Notes: generated from the letters alone by a model not told the origin. 64,000 nt of DNA from Holzapfeliella saturejae (GCF_037546065.1 NZ_JAWMWG010000001.1:496001-560000); one strand, 5' to 3'. Numbered from the stretch's first letter, positions 27,381 to 36,427 are shown. Numbers and translations are program-made.

Positions 27381-27921
27381 ATAGGTCTAAAAGTAAGGTG
27401 ATTAGGAATCCTAAAACTAAGTAGGGAACAAAAGGATGTTCTGATTTTAAATTGTTATAGTGACAGCCGACTAAAATTAAACAAGCGATGATAAGACTAT
27501 AATTAGCCGTTTCAAATGAGCTGTTAACCCCCATTGCTAAATAAATAAAACTATCGCCTAATCCCATTTTTTTAAAACGAACACTAATTAGTAGTGCCAG
27601 TAGTGTTAGTGTACCAATAGTCAAATCAGGTGCAAAAAACTCATACTGACAAAATCCTATAAGAATAGAGGGAATCAGGATAATAGGGTAAATGAACCGC
27701 TTATAAGAATCGGTCAAACTGCAAAATAGTAGTGCAAATAACAAATAGAATTGCACAATAGAATGGATGACATAAGTACTCAATAAAGCAAAAAATAAAT
27801 GACTAGCTAAAGTCAGGTATTTAGATTTGAGATTTAAGTCAAAATCAGGTGTTTTGAAATCTGGCTGAAAAATAAAGTACCAGCTTAGTAAAGTAAAAGA
27901 AACTATCGATATTAGTATCAC
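27379..27921 (-). CDS. A24-family prepilin peptidase-like protein, short form (ComC-like)
   Basis: A hydrophobic protein of about 180 residues with some six membrane segments. Both catalytic Asp motifs of A24 peptidases are visible: CSLTDSYKRFIYP and MGLGDSFIYLA (GxGD). The N-terminal CxxC methylase domain of full-length prepilin peptidases is absent. The role would be cutting type IV pilin-like competence proteins. The frame is open to a TTG at 27939, but that lacks a ribosome site; GTG 27921 has GGAGG nine bases before it. It is the only leftward gene between 4.7 and 51.4 kb. Confidence 0.72.
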   Translation of the reverse strand: MILISIVSFTLLSWYFIFQPDFKTPDFDLNLKSKYLTLASHLFFALLSTYVIHSIVQFYLLFALLFCSLTDSYKRFIYPIILIPSILIGFCQYEFFAPDLTIGTLTLLALLISVRFKKMGLGDSFIYLAMGVNSSFETANYSLIIACLILVGCHYNNLKSEHPFVPYLVLGFLITLLLDL

Positions 27922-27967
27922 AGCAGTCAACCTCCACAAATAATTACGAAATATTTTTGTTTTTATA

Positions 27968-27996
27968 TTGACGACACACTAAATAAGTGATAGATT
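27968..27996 (+). promoter_or_regulatory. Promoter of rpsL-rpsG-fusA
   Basis: TTGACG (27968-27973), a 17-base spacer and TAGATT (27991-27996). It lies about 90 bases upstream of rpsL, in the gap between divergent genes. Confidence 0.65.
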
Positions 27997-28025
27997 TGTA
28001 TAGGTATTTTATTAGAATATTAACC

Positions 28026-28060
28026 GTCCAGCGAGCAAAAATGAAACTCCTGGATGTGTG
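28026..28060 (+). promoter_or_regulatory. Hairpin in the rpsL operon leader
   Basis: CGTCCAG pairs with CTGGATG (one G-U) around an 18-base loop between the promoter and the rpsL ribosome site. Possibly a regulatory leader element; no family recognised. Confidence 0.4.
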
Positions 28061-28088
28061 TGTTTAAATTATTAGGAGGATATCTTTT

Positions 28089-28493
28089 ATGCCAACAATT
28101 AACCAATTGGTAAGAAAAGGTCGTAAGTCCAAAGTTGCTGGTTCAGATGCACCAGCTTTGAACTACGGTTATAACAGTAAAAAGAAAAAATTAACAGATA
28201 ACCCTGCACCACAAAAACGTGGGGTTGCTACTCGTGTTGGAACAATGACACCTAAAAAACCTAACTCAGCGTTACGTAAATACGCTCGTGTGCGTTTGTC
28301 AAACATGATTGAAGTTACAGCTTACATTCCAGGTATCGGACACAACTTGCAAGAGCATAGTGTTGTCTTAATCCGTGGGGGACGTGTAAAGGACTTGCCA
28401 GGGGTTCGTTACCACATCGTTCGTGGTGCGCTTGATACTGCTGGTGTTGACGGACGTAAACAAGGTCGTTCTAAATACGGTGCTAAAAAATAA
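28089..28493 (+). CDS. rpsL: 30S ribosomal protein S12
   Basis: Decoding-centre protein of 134 residues (PTINQLVRKGR start, PKKPNSALRKYARVRLSN core). The Lys residues changed in classical streptomycin resistance (TPKKPNS and GRVKDLPGVRYH) are wild type. First gene of the str operon, preceded by AGGAGGA. Confidence 0.97.
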   Translation: MPTINQLVRKGRKSKVAGSDAPALNYGYNSKKKKLTDNPAPQKRGVATRVGTMTPKKPNSALRKYARVRLSNMIEVTAYIPGIGHNLQEHSVVLIRGGRVKDLPGVRYHIVRGALDTAGVDGRKQGRSKYGAKK

Positions 28494-28512
28494 AACGTAG
28501 GAGGAAATTTTA

Positions 28513-28983
28513 ATGCCAAGAAAAGGTAACGTGCCAAAGAGAGACATTTTGCCAGATCCAATCTATAACTCAAAACTTGTTTCTCGCTTAATTAACCAAT
28601 TAATGATGGATGGTAAACGCGGTAAAGCTTCTACTATCTTATACGATGCATTTAACATCATCAAAGAAACTACTGGTAATGAACCAATGGAAGTCTTTGA
28701 AGAAGCAATGAACAACGTTATGCCACTTCTAGAAGTTAAAGCAAGACGTATTGGTGGGGCTAACTACCAAGTTCCTATCGAAGTTCGTCCAGCAAGAAGA
28801 ACAACTTTAGGTCTTCGTTGGATCGTAAACTACTCAAGATTACGTAACGAACATACAATGGATGAAAGACTAGCAAACGAAATCATGGATGCAGCTAATA
28901 ATACAGGTGCTTCTGTGAAAAAACGTGAAGACAGTCACAAAATGGCTGAAGCTAACCGTGCGTTCGCTCACTACCGCTGGTAA
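28513..28983 (+). CDS. rpsG: 30S ribosomal protein S7
   Basis: Primary 16S rRNA-binding protein that organises the 30S head. It has 156 residues and starts PRKGNVPKRDILPDP, with the family motifs GGANYQVPIEV and HKMAEANRAFAHYRW. Nineteen bases after rpsL with AGGAGG. Confidence 0.97.
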   Translation: MPRKGNVPKRDILPDPIYNSKLVSRLINQLMMDGKRGKASTILYDAFNIIKETTGNEPMEVFEEAMNNVMPLLEVKARRIGGANYQVPIEVRPARRTTLGLRWIVNYSRLRNEHTMDERLANEIMDAANNTGASVKKREDSHKMAEANRAFAHYRW

Positions 28984-29018
28984 TATAGTCTATTTGTTTT
29001 TTAAAAGGAGTAAATTAA

Positions 29019-31127
29019 ATGGCAAACAAACGTGCATTCCCGTTGGATAAAACACGTAATATCGGTATCATGGCCCACATCGATGCTGGTAAAACAACAA
29101 CTACAGAACGTATCTTGTACTATACAGGACGTATCCACAAAATTGGTGAAACTCACGATGGTGGTTCACAAATGGACTGGATGTCACAAGAACAAGAACG
29201 TGGTATCACAATTACATCTGCTGCTACAACAGCTCAATGGCATGATAACCGTATCAACATCATCGATACTCCAGGACACGTTGACTTCACAATCGAAGTT
29301 GAACGTTCACTTAGAGTTCTAGATGGTGCGATTACAGTTTTAGATGCGCAATCAGGTGTTGAACCACAAACTGAAAATGTTTGGCGTCAAGCTACAACAT
29401 ATAACGTTCCTCGTCTAGTTTTTGTTAACAAGATGGATAAATTAGGTGCTAACTTTGATTACTCAGTAAGCACATTACATGACCGTCTACAAGCAAATGC
29501 TCAACCAATTCAAATGCCAATCGGTGCTGAAGATGACTTTGAAGGTATCATTGACTTGATTGAAATGGAAGCTGATGTTTACAGTGATGAAGATAAACTA
29601 GGTACAAAATTTGACAAGGTTGAAATCCCTGCAGATTACTTAGAAGAAGCTCAAAAACGTCGTGCTCAATTGATTGAAGCTATTGCTGATGTTGATGATG
29701 AAATCATGGACAAATACCTTGAAGGTGAAGAAATCACAAATGCTGAGCTAAAAGCTGCTATCCGTAAAGCAACTCTTAACTTAGAATTTTACCCAGTTCT
29801 TGCTGGTTCAGCCTTCAAAAACAAAGGTGTTCAAATGTTGATGGATGCGGTTGTTGACTACCTACCATCACCACTTGACGTAACACCTTATAAAGCTGAA
29901 GATCCAAAAACTGGTGAACATGAAGAACTAATCGCTGGAGATGACAAACCATTTGCTGCGTTAGCCTTCAAGATTGCAACTGACCCATTCGTTGGTCGTT
30001 TGACTTTCTTCCGTGTTTACACAGGTACACTTGAAGCTGGTTCATACGTATTAAACGCTTCAAACAACACTCGTGAACGTGTTGGTCGTTTACTACAAAT
30101 GCACGCTAACCACCGTGAAGAAATTCCTGAAGTATTCTCTGGTGATATCGCTGCTGCTATCGGTCTTAAAGTAACAACAACAGGTGACTCACTAACTGAC
30201 TTGAAACGTCCATTAATTCTTGAATCAATGGAAATTCCTGATCCAGTTATCCAAGTATCTGTTGAACCTAAATCAAAAGCTGACCGTGACAAATTGGATG
30301 TTGCTATCCAGAAACTTTCTGAAGAAGATCCTACATTCCAAGCTGAAACAAACCCAGAAACAGGGGAAACATTGATTGCTGGTATGGGTGAACTTCACTT
30401 AGATATCATGGTTGACCGTATGAAACGTGAATTTAACGTTGAAGCTAACGTTGGGGCTCCTCAAGTTGCTTACCGTGAAACATTCACAAAACCTGCTACA
30501 GCTCAAGGTAAATTCATTCGTCAATCTGGTGGTAAAGGTCAATATGGTGATGTATGGATCGAATTTACACCAAACGACGAAGGTGCAGGATTTGAATTCG
30601 AAGATGCTATCGTTGGTGGGGTTGTTCCTCGTGAATACATCCCTTCAGTTGAACAAGGTCTTAAAGAATCAATGGAAAACGGTGTTCTTGCTGGTTACCC
30701 ATTGATTGATGTTAAAGCTAAATTGTTCGATGGTTCTTACCACGATGTCGATTCATCTGAATCAGCTTATAAAGTTGCTGCTTCTATCGCATTGAAAGAA
30801 GCTGCTAAAAAAGCTGGTGCTGCTGTGCTAGAACCTATCATGAAAGTAGAAGTTATTGCACCTGAAGAATATCTTGGAGATATCATGGGTCAAGTAACTG
30901 CTCGTCGTGGTCGTGTTGAAGGTATGAACGCTCGTGGTGGTGCACAAGTTGTTAACGCATTTGTGCCACTTTCAGAAATGTTCGGTTACGCTACAACACT
31001 TCGTTCAGGTACACAAGGTCGTGGTACATTTACAATGGTATTTGACCACTACGAACCAGCTCCAAAATCAATTCAAGAAGAAATCATCAAGAAAAACGGT
31101 GGGAATACTTCTTCTGACGATGAATAA
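29019..31127 (+). CDS. fusA: Elongation factor G
   Basis: Translocation GTPase of 702 residues. G1 is AHIDAGKTTTTERIL (near residue 20), G3 is DTPGHVDFT, and G4 is NKMDK. Domains II-V follow and the length is normal. Third gene of the str operon. The tuf gene, which often follows fusA, is not here; a terminator comes directly after. Confidence 0.97.
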   Translation: MANKRAFPLDKTRNIGIMAHIDAGKTTTTERILYYTGRIHKIGETHDGGSQMDWMSQEQERGITITSAATTAQWHDNRINIIDTPGHVDFTIEVERSLRVLDGAITVLDAQSGVEPQTENVWRQATTYNVPRLVFVNKMDKLGANFDYSVSTLHDRLQANAQPIQMPIGAEDDFEGIIDLIEMEADVYSDEDKLGTKFDKVEIPADYLEEAQKRRAQLIEAIADVDDEIMDKYLEGEEITNAELKAAIRKATLNLEFYPVLAGSAFKNKGVQMLMDAVVDYLPSPLDVTPYKAEDPKTGEHEELIAGDDKPFAALAFKIATDPFVGRLTFFRVYTGTLEAGSYVLNASNNTRERVGRLLQMHANHREEIPEVFSGDIAAAIGLKVTTTGDSLTDLKRPLILESMEIPDPVIQVSVEPKSKADRDKLDVAIQKLSEEDPTFQAETNPETGETLIAGMGELHLDIMVDRMKREFNVEANVGAPQVAYRETFTKPATAQGKFIRQSGGKGQYGDVWIEFTPNDEGAGFEFEDAIVGGVVPREYIPSVEQGLKESMENGVLAGYPLIDVKAKLFDGSYHDVDSSESAYKVAASIALKEAAKKAGAAVLEPIMKVEVIAPEEYLGDIMGQVTARRGRVEGMNARGGAQVVNAFVPLSEMFGYATTLRSGTQGRGTFTMVFDHYEPAPKSIQEEIIKKNGGNTSSDDE

Positions 31128-31135
31128 AAACAATA

Positions 31136-31169
31136 AAAATCTTTTGCCAAATGGCGAAAGATTTTTTTG
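31136..31169 (+). terminator. Terminator after fusA
   Basis: AAAATCTTTTGCC pairs with GGCGAAAGATTTT (one U-G) around AAAT and is followed by T7. Confidence 0.9.
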
Positions 31170-31178
31170 TTTATCCCT

Positions 31179-31207
31179 TGTAATTGGCATTTCCATGCAG
31201 TATAATA
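31179..31207 (+). promoter_or_regulatory. Promoter of the S10-spc-alpha cluster
   Basis: TTGTAA (31179-31184), a 17-base spacer and TATAAT (31202-31207). It lies about 170 bases before rpsJ, leaving a long leader. Confidence 0.8.
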
Positions 31208-31264
31208 TTATACGTGCTGATTTTGAAGAGGATTGTATAGTCTTCTTTGACTATTAGCAAAATA

Positions 31265-31362
31265 TAGAGCGATGAAGCGGAAGGTTGCGACACACCCGGC
31301 TGCATTGCCACAGTGGATGTGTTCGGATAATTTTCGCCGAGCAAGTCATCTTTAAAAAGAGA
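31265..31362 (+). ncRNA. Structured leader of the S10 operon
   Basis: The 170-base leader holds several possible stems: GGC/GCC around TGCATT (about 31298-31309), CACAC with GTGTG-like sequence (about 31290 and 31318), and TCGG/CCGA (about 31323-31340). The stretch around 31280-31345 resembles S10 leaders I recall from other Lactobacillales. Autoregulation by a ribosomal protein is the likely role, by analogy. Confidence 0.5.
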
Positions 31363-31377
31363 CGAGGAGGTAAAAAA

Positions 31378-31686
31378 ATGGCAGGTCAAAAAATTCGTAT
31401 CAGATTGAAAGCTTATGAACATAGTATTCTAGATCAATCTGCAGAAAAAATTGTGGAAACAGCAACAAGAACTGGTGCTGAAATCTCAGGTCCAATTCCA
31501 TTGCCAACAGAACGTAAACTTTTCACAGTTATCCGTTCACCACATAAACACAAAGACTCACGTGAACAATTTGAAATGCGTACACACAAACGCTTAATTG
31601 ACATCGTGAACCCAACACCTAAAACAGTAGATTCATTAATGAAATTGGATTTACCTAGTGGTGTAGATATCGAAATTAAACTATAA
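31378..31686 (+). CDS. rpsJ: 30S ribosomal protein S10 (NusE)
   Basis: 102 residues (AGQKIRIRLKAYEHSILDQS), also the NusE antitermination factor. The frame is open from 31285, but the added part is leader; ATG 31378 has GAGGAGG seven bases upstream. First gene of a 29-gene run. Confidence 0.97.
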   Translation: MAGQKIRIRLKAYEHSILDQSAEKIVETATRTGAEISGPIPLPTERKLFTVIRSPHKHKDSREQFEMRTHKRLIDIVNPTPKTVDSLMKLDLPSGVDIEIKL

Positions 31687-31718
31687 TAATTAATAAATAA
31701 AATTACGGAGGTGTAAAC

Positions 31719-32354
31719 ATGGCCAAAAAAGGAATCTTAGGAAAAAAAGTTGGGATGACACAAGTCTTCACAGAATCTGGTGAATTAGTTCCCGTAACAG
31801 TTATCGAAGCTACTCCTAACGTTGTTTTACAAGTTAAAACAATGGAAAGTGATGGTTACGAAGCTGTTCAACTAGGTTACAAAGATCAACGTGACATCTT
31901 GTCAAACAAACCAGCTAAAGGTCATGCTGCAAAAGCTAAGACTTCACCTAAGCGCTTCATTAAAGAATATCGTAATGTTGAGCTTAGCGAATATGAAGTA
32001 GGCTCAGAAATTACTGTAGAAACATTTACTGAAGGTGACGTTGTAGACGTAACTGGTACAAGTAAAGGTCATGGTTTCCAAGGTGCTATCAAGCGTTGGG
32101 GTCAATCGCGTGGACCAGAAACTCACGGTTCAAGATACCACAGACGTTCAGGTACAATGGGATCTATTATCAACCGTGTATTCAAAGGTAAACGTTTACC
32201 AGGACGTATGGGTAACAAACAAGTTACAGTTCAAAACTTGGACATCGTAAAAGTTGTTGCTGACAAAAACGTTATCATGATTCGTGGTAATGTTCCTGGT
32301 GCCAAAAAATCAACAGTCAGCATCCAAAGTGCTGTAAAGAAAACTAACAAGTAA
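31719..32354 (+). CDS. rplC: 50S ribosomal protein L3
   Basis: 211 residues, starting AKKGILGKKVGMTQVFTESG, with the conserved loop reaching the peptidyl-transferase centre (GHGFQGAIKRWG). Ribosome site GGAGGTG. Confidence 0.97.
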   Translation: MAKKGILGKKVGMTQVFTESGELVPVTVIEATPNVVLQVKTMESDGYEAVQLGYKDQRDILSNKPAKGHAAKAKTSPKRFIKEYRNVELSEYEVGSEITVETFTEGDVVDVTGTSKGHGFQGAIKRWGQSRGPETHGSRYHRRSGTMGSIINRVFKGKRLPGRMGNKQVTVQNLDIVKVVADKNVIMIRGNVPGAKKSTVSIQSAVKKTNK

Positions 32355-32370
32355 GAAAGGAGGATAAAAA

Positions 32371-32994
32371 TTGCCTAACGTTAATGTATTAGATCAAACA
32401 GGTAAAAATGCAGGTCAACTTGAATTAAATGAACAAATCTTTGGTATTGAACCAAACGAAAGCGTTTTATTTGATGCAGTGATTATGCAACGTGCTTCTT
32501 TAAGACAAGGAACACACTCAGTTAGAAACCGTTCTGCCGTACGTGGTGGAGGTAAAAAGCCATGGAGACAAAAAGGAACTGGACGTGCTCGTCAAGGTTC
32601 TATCAGATCTCCACAATGGCGTGGTGGTGGTGTTGTATTTGGTCCTACTCCACGTTCATACGCTTACAAATTACCTAAAAAGGTAAGACGTTTAGCTCTT
32701 AAATCTGCTCTTTCACAAAAAGTTGCAGGTGAAGACATGGTAGTTGTTGATCAATTATCATTCGACACACCAAAAACAAAAGAATTTGCAAACTTCTTGA
32801 ACAACGTTAAAGTTGATACAAAAGTTCTTGTAGTTGTTGATTCAGAAAACAAAAACGCTGCTTTATCAGCTCGTAACTTAGAAAACGTTACAATTATTCC
32901 TGCTGAAGGTTTAAACATATTGGATATTGTAAATAACCAAAAAATCGTTTTAACTAAAGCTGCTGTACAAAGTATCGAGGAGGTGCTCGCATAA
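32371..32994 (+). CDS. rplD: 50S ribosomal protein L4
   Basis: 207 residues; the exit-tunnel loop (GGGKKPWRQKGTGRARQGS) is complete. Starts at TTG after AAGGAGG. Its stop shares one base with the rplW start. In Firmicutes L4 can regulate this operon through the leader. Confidence 0.96.
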   Translation: MPNVNVLDQTGKNAGQLELNEQIFGIEPNESVLFDAVIMQRASLRQGTHSVRNRSAVRGGGKKPWRQKGTGRARQGSIRSPQWRGGGVVFGPTPRSYAYKLPKKVRRLALKSALSQKVAGEDMVVVDQLSFDTPKTKEFANFLNNVKVDTKVLVVVDSENKNAALSARNLENVTIIPAEGLNILDIVNNQKIVLTKAAVQSIEEVLA

Positions 32995-33278
32995 TGGAAG
33001 CTCGCGATATTATCTTAAGACCCGTTATTACGGAAGCTTCAATGGGCGCAATGGATGCTCGTAAATACACTTTCGACGTTAATGTAAATGCTGACAAGAC
33101 TCAAGTACGTCGTGCAGTAGAAGAAATCTTTGACGTTAAAGTTCAAAACGTAAACATTATGAATGTTCGCGGTAAACAAAAAAGAGTTGGCCAATATGTG
33201 GGAACAACTCGTCGTCGCAGAAAAGCTATCGTAACTTTAACTGCTGACTCAAAAGAAATTACAATTTTCGAAAACTAA
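32994..33278 (+). CDS. rplW: 50S ribosomal protein L23
   Basis: 94 residues (ARDIILRPVITEASM). Sits at the tunnel exit, where trigger factor and SRP dock. Overlaps the rplD stop by one base; its ribosome site GAGGAGGTG lies inside rplD. Confidence 0.96.
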   Translation: MEARDIILRPVITEASMGAMDARKYTFDVNVNADKTQVRRAVEEIFDVKVQNVNIMNVRGKQKRVGQYVGTTRRRRKAIVTLTADSKEITIFEN

Positions 33279-33298
33279 TCATATAGGAGGTAAGTCAA

Positions 33299-34132
33299 GT
33301 GGCTATCATTAAACACAAACCAACGACAAATGGTAGACGTCATATGACTGGCTCTGATTTTGCTGAAATCACAAAGAAAGCTCCTGAAAGATCTTTGCTT
33401 GATTCACAAAGCAGTAAAGCAGGCCGTAACGCACATGGTCATATTACGGTAAGACACCGCGGTGGTGGACATAAACAAAAATACCGTGTCATCGATTTCA
33501 AACGTAACAAAGACAATGTAAAAGCAACTGTTAAGGCTATCGAATACGATCCAAACAGATCAGCAAACATTGCACTCGTTGCTTATCATGATGGTGTTAA
33601 ATCATACATTTTAGCACCTAAAGGTATTAAAGTTGGACAAATCGTTGAATCAGGTGAAAATGCTGATATTAAAGTAGGTAACACATTACCACTTAAAAAC
33701 ATTCCTGATGGAACATTAATCCACAACATTGAAATGAAACCTGGTAAAGGTGGACAACTTGTTCGTTCAGCAGGTACATCTGCTCAAGTTCTTGGACAAG
33801 AAGAAAAATACACATTAATCAAACTTAACTCTGGTGAAGTTCGTATGATTCTTTCAGCTTGCCGTGCAACAATCGGTTCAGTTGGTAATGAACAACACGA
33901 ATTAATCAACATTGGTAAAGCTGGTCGTAAACGCTGGTTAGGTTTCCGTCCTACAGTTCGTGGTTCTGTAATGAACCCTAACGATCACCCTCACGGTGGT
34001 GGTGAAGGTCGTGCACCTATCGGACGTCCATCTCCAATGTCACCATGGGGCAAGAAAACTATGGGTGTTAAAACACGTAATAGTAAAGCTAAATCAGAAA
34101 AACTTATTATTCGTCATCGTAAAGGCAAATAG
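33299..34132 (+). CDS. rplB: 50S ribosomal protein L2
   Basis: 277 residues; the conserved C-terminal GSVMNPNDHPHGGGEGRAPI holds the His needed at the peptidyl-transferase centre. GTG start after AGGAGG. Confidence 0.97.
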   Translation: MAIIKHKPTTNGRRHMTGSDFAEITKKAPERSLLDSQSSKAGRNAHGHITVRHRGGGHKQKYRVIDFKRNKDNVKATVKAIEYDPNRSANIALVAYHDGVKSYILAPKGIKVGQIVESGENADIKVGNTLPLKNIPDGTLIHNIEMKPGKGGQLVRSAGTSAQVLGQEEKYTLIKLNSGEVRMILSACRATIGSVGNEQHELINIGKAGRKRWLGFRPTVRGSVMNPNDHPHGGGEGRAPIGRPSPMSPWGKKTMGVKTRNSKAKSEKLIIRHRKGK

Positions 34133-34162
34133 TAATAGTTAAACAGTAAGGGAGGTCTAGAA

Positions 34163-34444
34163 ATGAGCCGTAGTATTAAAAAAGGTCCATTTGCTGACGC
34201 GCATTTATTGAAAAAGGTCGAAGCTCAAGCTGATCAAGAAAAGAAACAAGTTATTAAAACTTGGTCCCGTCGTTCAACTATTTTTCCAAACTTCATTGGA
34301 TACACAATAGCTGTCTACGATGGTAGAAAACACGTACCAGTATTCATTTCAGAAGACATGGTAGGACACAAACTAGGTGAATTCGTACCTACAAGAAAAT
34401 TCCATGGTCATTCAGGAAATGACAAACAAACTCAAGGTAAATAG
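34163..34444 (+). CDS. rpsS: 30S ribosomal protein S19
   Basis: 93 residues (SRSIKKGPFADAHLLKKVE) of the 30S head; GHKLGEFVPTRKFHGH is the conserved C-terminal block. Ribosome site GGGAGG. Confidence 0.97.
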   Translation: MSRSIKKGPFADAHLLKKVEAQADQEKKQVIKTWSRRSTIFPNFIGYTIAVYDGRKHVPVFISEDMVGHKLGEFVPTRKFHGHSGNDKQTQGK

Positions 34445-34461
34445 AAAGGAGAATTCGTCTG

Positions 34462-34812
34462 ATGGCAGATACAGTTACAAGCGCGAAAGCTAAAGTAAGA
34501 ATGGTTCGTCTTGCACCAAGAAAAGCTCGCTTAGTTGTGGACTTAATTCGTGGAAGAAACGCAGCTGAAGCTTTAGCTATCTTGCAATTCACACCTAAAG
34601 CTGGCTCACCTATCGTGGCCAAAGTTTTAAAATCAGCAATTGCAAACGCTGAACATAATTTTGATCTAGAATCTGCAAACCTCTACGTTTCTGAGGCATA
34701 TGTGAATGAAGGACCTACTTTGAAGAGATTTCGTCCGCGTGCCAAAGGTGCGGCTTCTCCTATTAATAAGAGAACAAGTCACATTACAATTGTAGTTTCA
34801 GAAGCTGAATAA
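34462..34812 (+). CDS. rplV: 50S ribosomal protein L22
   Basis: 116 residues; its beta hairpin (RFRPRAKGAASPINKRTSHI) lines the exit tunnel, and no insertion or deletion of the macrolide-resistance kind is apparent. Follows rpsS by 17 bases. Confidence 0.97.
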   Translation: MADTVTSAKAKVRMVRLAPRKARLVVDLIRGRNAAEALAILQFTPKAGSPIVAKVLKSAIANAEHNFDLESANLYVSEAYVNEGPTLKRFRPRAKGAASPINKRTSHITIVVSEAE

Positions 34813-34835
34813 AAAATAATAAGGAGGTCAATTTA

Positions 34836-35507
34836 ATGGGTCAAAAAGTTAATCCAATAGGCTTTCGTCTTGGCGTTATCCGCGACTGGGAAGCTAAATG
34901 GTACGCTGAAAAAGATTTTGCAAACTTCTTACACGAAGATTTGAAAATCAGAAAATTCATTGAAAAGAAATTAGCAACTGCTTCAGTTTCACAAGTTGAA
35001 ATTGAACGTGCTGCAAACAAAGTTAACATTTCAATCCACACAGCAAAACCAGGTATGGTTATCGGTAAAGGTGGTTCTGAAGTTGAAGCTTTGAGAAAAC
35101 AAATTAATGCTTTAACTAACAAACAAGTTCACATTAATATTGTTGAAATCAAAAAACCTGATTTGGATGCAACTCTAGTAGGTGACAGCATTGCTCGTCA
35201 ACTAGAAGCTCGTGTAGCATTCAGACGTGCACAAAGACAAGCTACTCAAAGATCAATGAGAGCTGGTGCAAAAGGTATTAAAACTCAAATCTCAGGTCGT
35301 TTAAATGGTGCTGACATGGCGCGTAAAGAATGGCATACAGAAGGTACAGTTCCTCTTCACACATTAAGAGCAGATATTGATTATGCTTGGGTTGAAGCAG
35401 CAACTACCTATGGACAAATCGGTGTTAAAGTATGGGTTTGTCGTGGAGAAGTATTGCCAACACGTAATGAAAGTACAATTAATAAGGACGCGAAAGGAGG
35501 AAACTAA
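34836..35507 (+). CDS. rpsC: 30S ribosomal protein S3
   Basis: 223 residues with a KH domain (PGMVIGKGGSEVEALRKQI, near residues 70-90). Lies at the mRNA entry tunnel. Ribosome site AAGGAGG. Confidence 0.97.
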   Translation: MGQKVNPIGFRLGVIRDWEAKWYAEKDFANFLHEDLKIRKFIEKKLATASVSQVEIERAANKVNISIHTAKPGMVIGKGGSEVEALRKQINALTNKQVHINIVEIKKPDLDATLVGDSIARQLEARVAFRRAQRQATQRSMRAGAKGIKTQISGRLNGADMARKEWHTEGTVPLHTLRADIDYAWVEAATTYGQIGVKVWVCRGEVLPTRNESTINKDAKGGN

Positions 35508-35509
35508 TC

Positions 35510-35944
35510 GTGTTAGTTCCTAAACGTGTTAAACACCGTCGTGAATTCCGTGGTAAAATGCGCGGAGCAGCTAAAGGCGGTAAACAAGTAAGTTTCGGTG
35601 AATTTGGTTTACAAGCAGTAGACTCTCACTGGATTACAAATAGACAAATCGAAGCAGCACGTATTGCTATGACACGTTACATGAAACGTGGTGGGAAAGT
35701 TTGGATTAAAATCTTCCCTCATAAATCATATACTGCAAAAGGTGTTGGAGTACGTATGGGTTCTGGTAAAGGAGCTCCAGCAGGTTGGGTTGCTCCAGTT
35801 AAACGAGAAAAAATCTTGTTTGAAATTGGTGGCGTTTCTGAAGAAGTTGCGCGTGAAGCTTTAAGACTTGCATCTCATAAATTACCAATTAGAACCAAGT
35901 TCGTAAAACGTGAGGAAGTAGGTGGCGAATCTAATGAAAGCTAA
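35510..35944 (+). CDS. rplP: 50S ribosomal protein L16
   Basis: 144 residues (VPKRVKHRREFRGKMRG). GTG start, two bases after the rpsC stop; its AAAGGAGG lies in the rpsC end. The 3' end overlaps rpmC by 11 bases. Confidence 0.97.
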   Translation: MLVPKRVKHRREFRGKMRGAAKGGKQVSFGEFGLQAVDSHWITNRQIEAARIAMTRYMKRGGKVWIKIFPHKSYTAKGVGVRMGSGKGAPAGWVAPVKREKILFEIGGVSEEVAREALRLASHKLPIRTKFVKREEVGGESNES

Positions 35945-36131
35945 TGAAATTAAAGAATTAACCACTGAGCAAATTATTGCTAAAGAAAAGCAATACAAAG
36001 AAGAATTGTTCAACTTGCGTTTTCAACAAGCCACAGGGCAACTTGAAAATACAGCTCGCTTAAAGCAAGTTCGCAAAAACATTGCTCGTATCAAAACAAT
36101 CTTGCGCGAACAAGAATTGAACAATAAATAA
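35934..36131 (+). CDS. rpmC: 50S ribosomal protein L29
   Basis: 65 residues (MKANEIKELTTEQ). A GTG at 35922 is in frame, but ATG 35934 gives the family N-terminus and lies after the ribosome-site-like GTAGGTGG within rplP. Confidence 0.94.
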   Translation: MKANEIKELTTEQIIAKEKQYKEELFNLRFQQATGQLENTARLKQVRKNIARIKTILREQELNNK

Positions 36132-36154
36132 GATAATGGAAGGGAGTTATAAAC

Positions 36155-36427
36155 TTGAGCGAAATTAACGAAAGAAATAGTCGTCACGTACACCAAGGAC
36201 GTGTTGTCTCTGATAAAATGGACAAAACAATCACTGTTGTTGTTGAAACACAAAAGAAACATCCTGTGTATGGCAAACGCGTTAAGTATTCTAAAAAATA
36301 TTATGCACATGATGAAAACAACGAAGCTAAAGTTGGAGATATTGTTCGTATCATGGAAACCCGACCATTGTCTCGTTCAAAACGTTACCGTTTAGTAGAT
36401 GTTGTAGAAAAAGCAGTTATTATCTAG
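36155..36427 (+). CDS. rpsQ: 30S ribosomal protein S17
   Basis: 90 residues with the OB-fold core GRVVSDKMDKTITVVVET and the motif HPVYGKRVKYSKKYYAHDE. Starts at TTG after AAGGGAG. Confidence 0.96.
   Translation: MSEINERNSRHVHQGRVVSDKMDKTITVVVETQKKHPVYGKRVKYSKKYYAHDENNEAKVGDIVRIMETRPLSRSKRYRLVDVVEKAVII

Noticed and set aside
20076..28493. Resistance mutations in rpoB (rifampicin) or rpsL (streptomycin)
   Set aside because: The key residues read as wild type in both genes.
29032..31257. Secondary frames inside and after fusA
   Set aside because: Shadow frames of a highly expressed gene with no ribosome sites; the last one runs through the terminator.
31285..31377. Longer rpsJ starting in the leader
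   Set aside because: S10 is about 102 residues and the strong GAGGAGG precedes ATG 31378.
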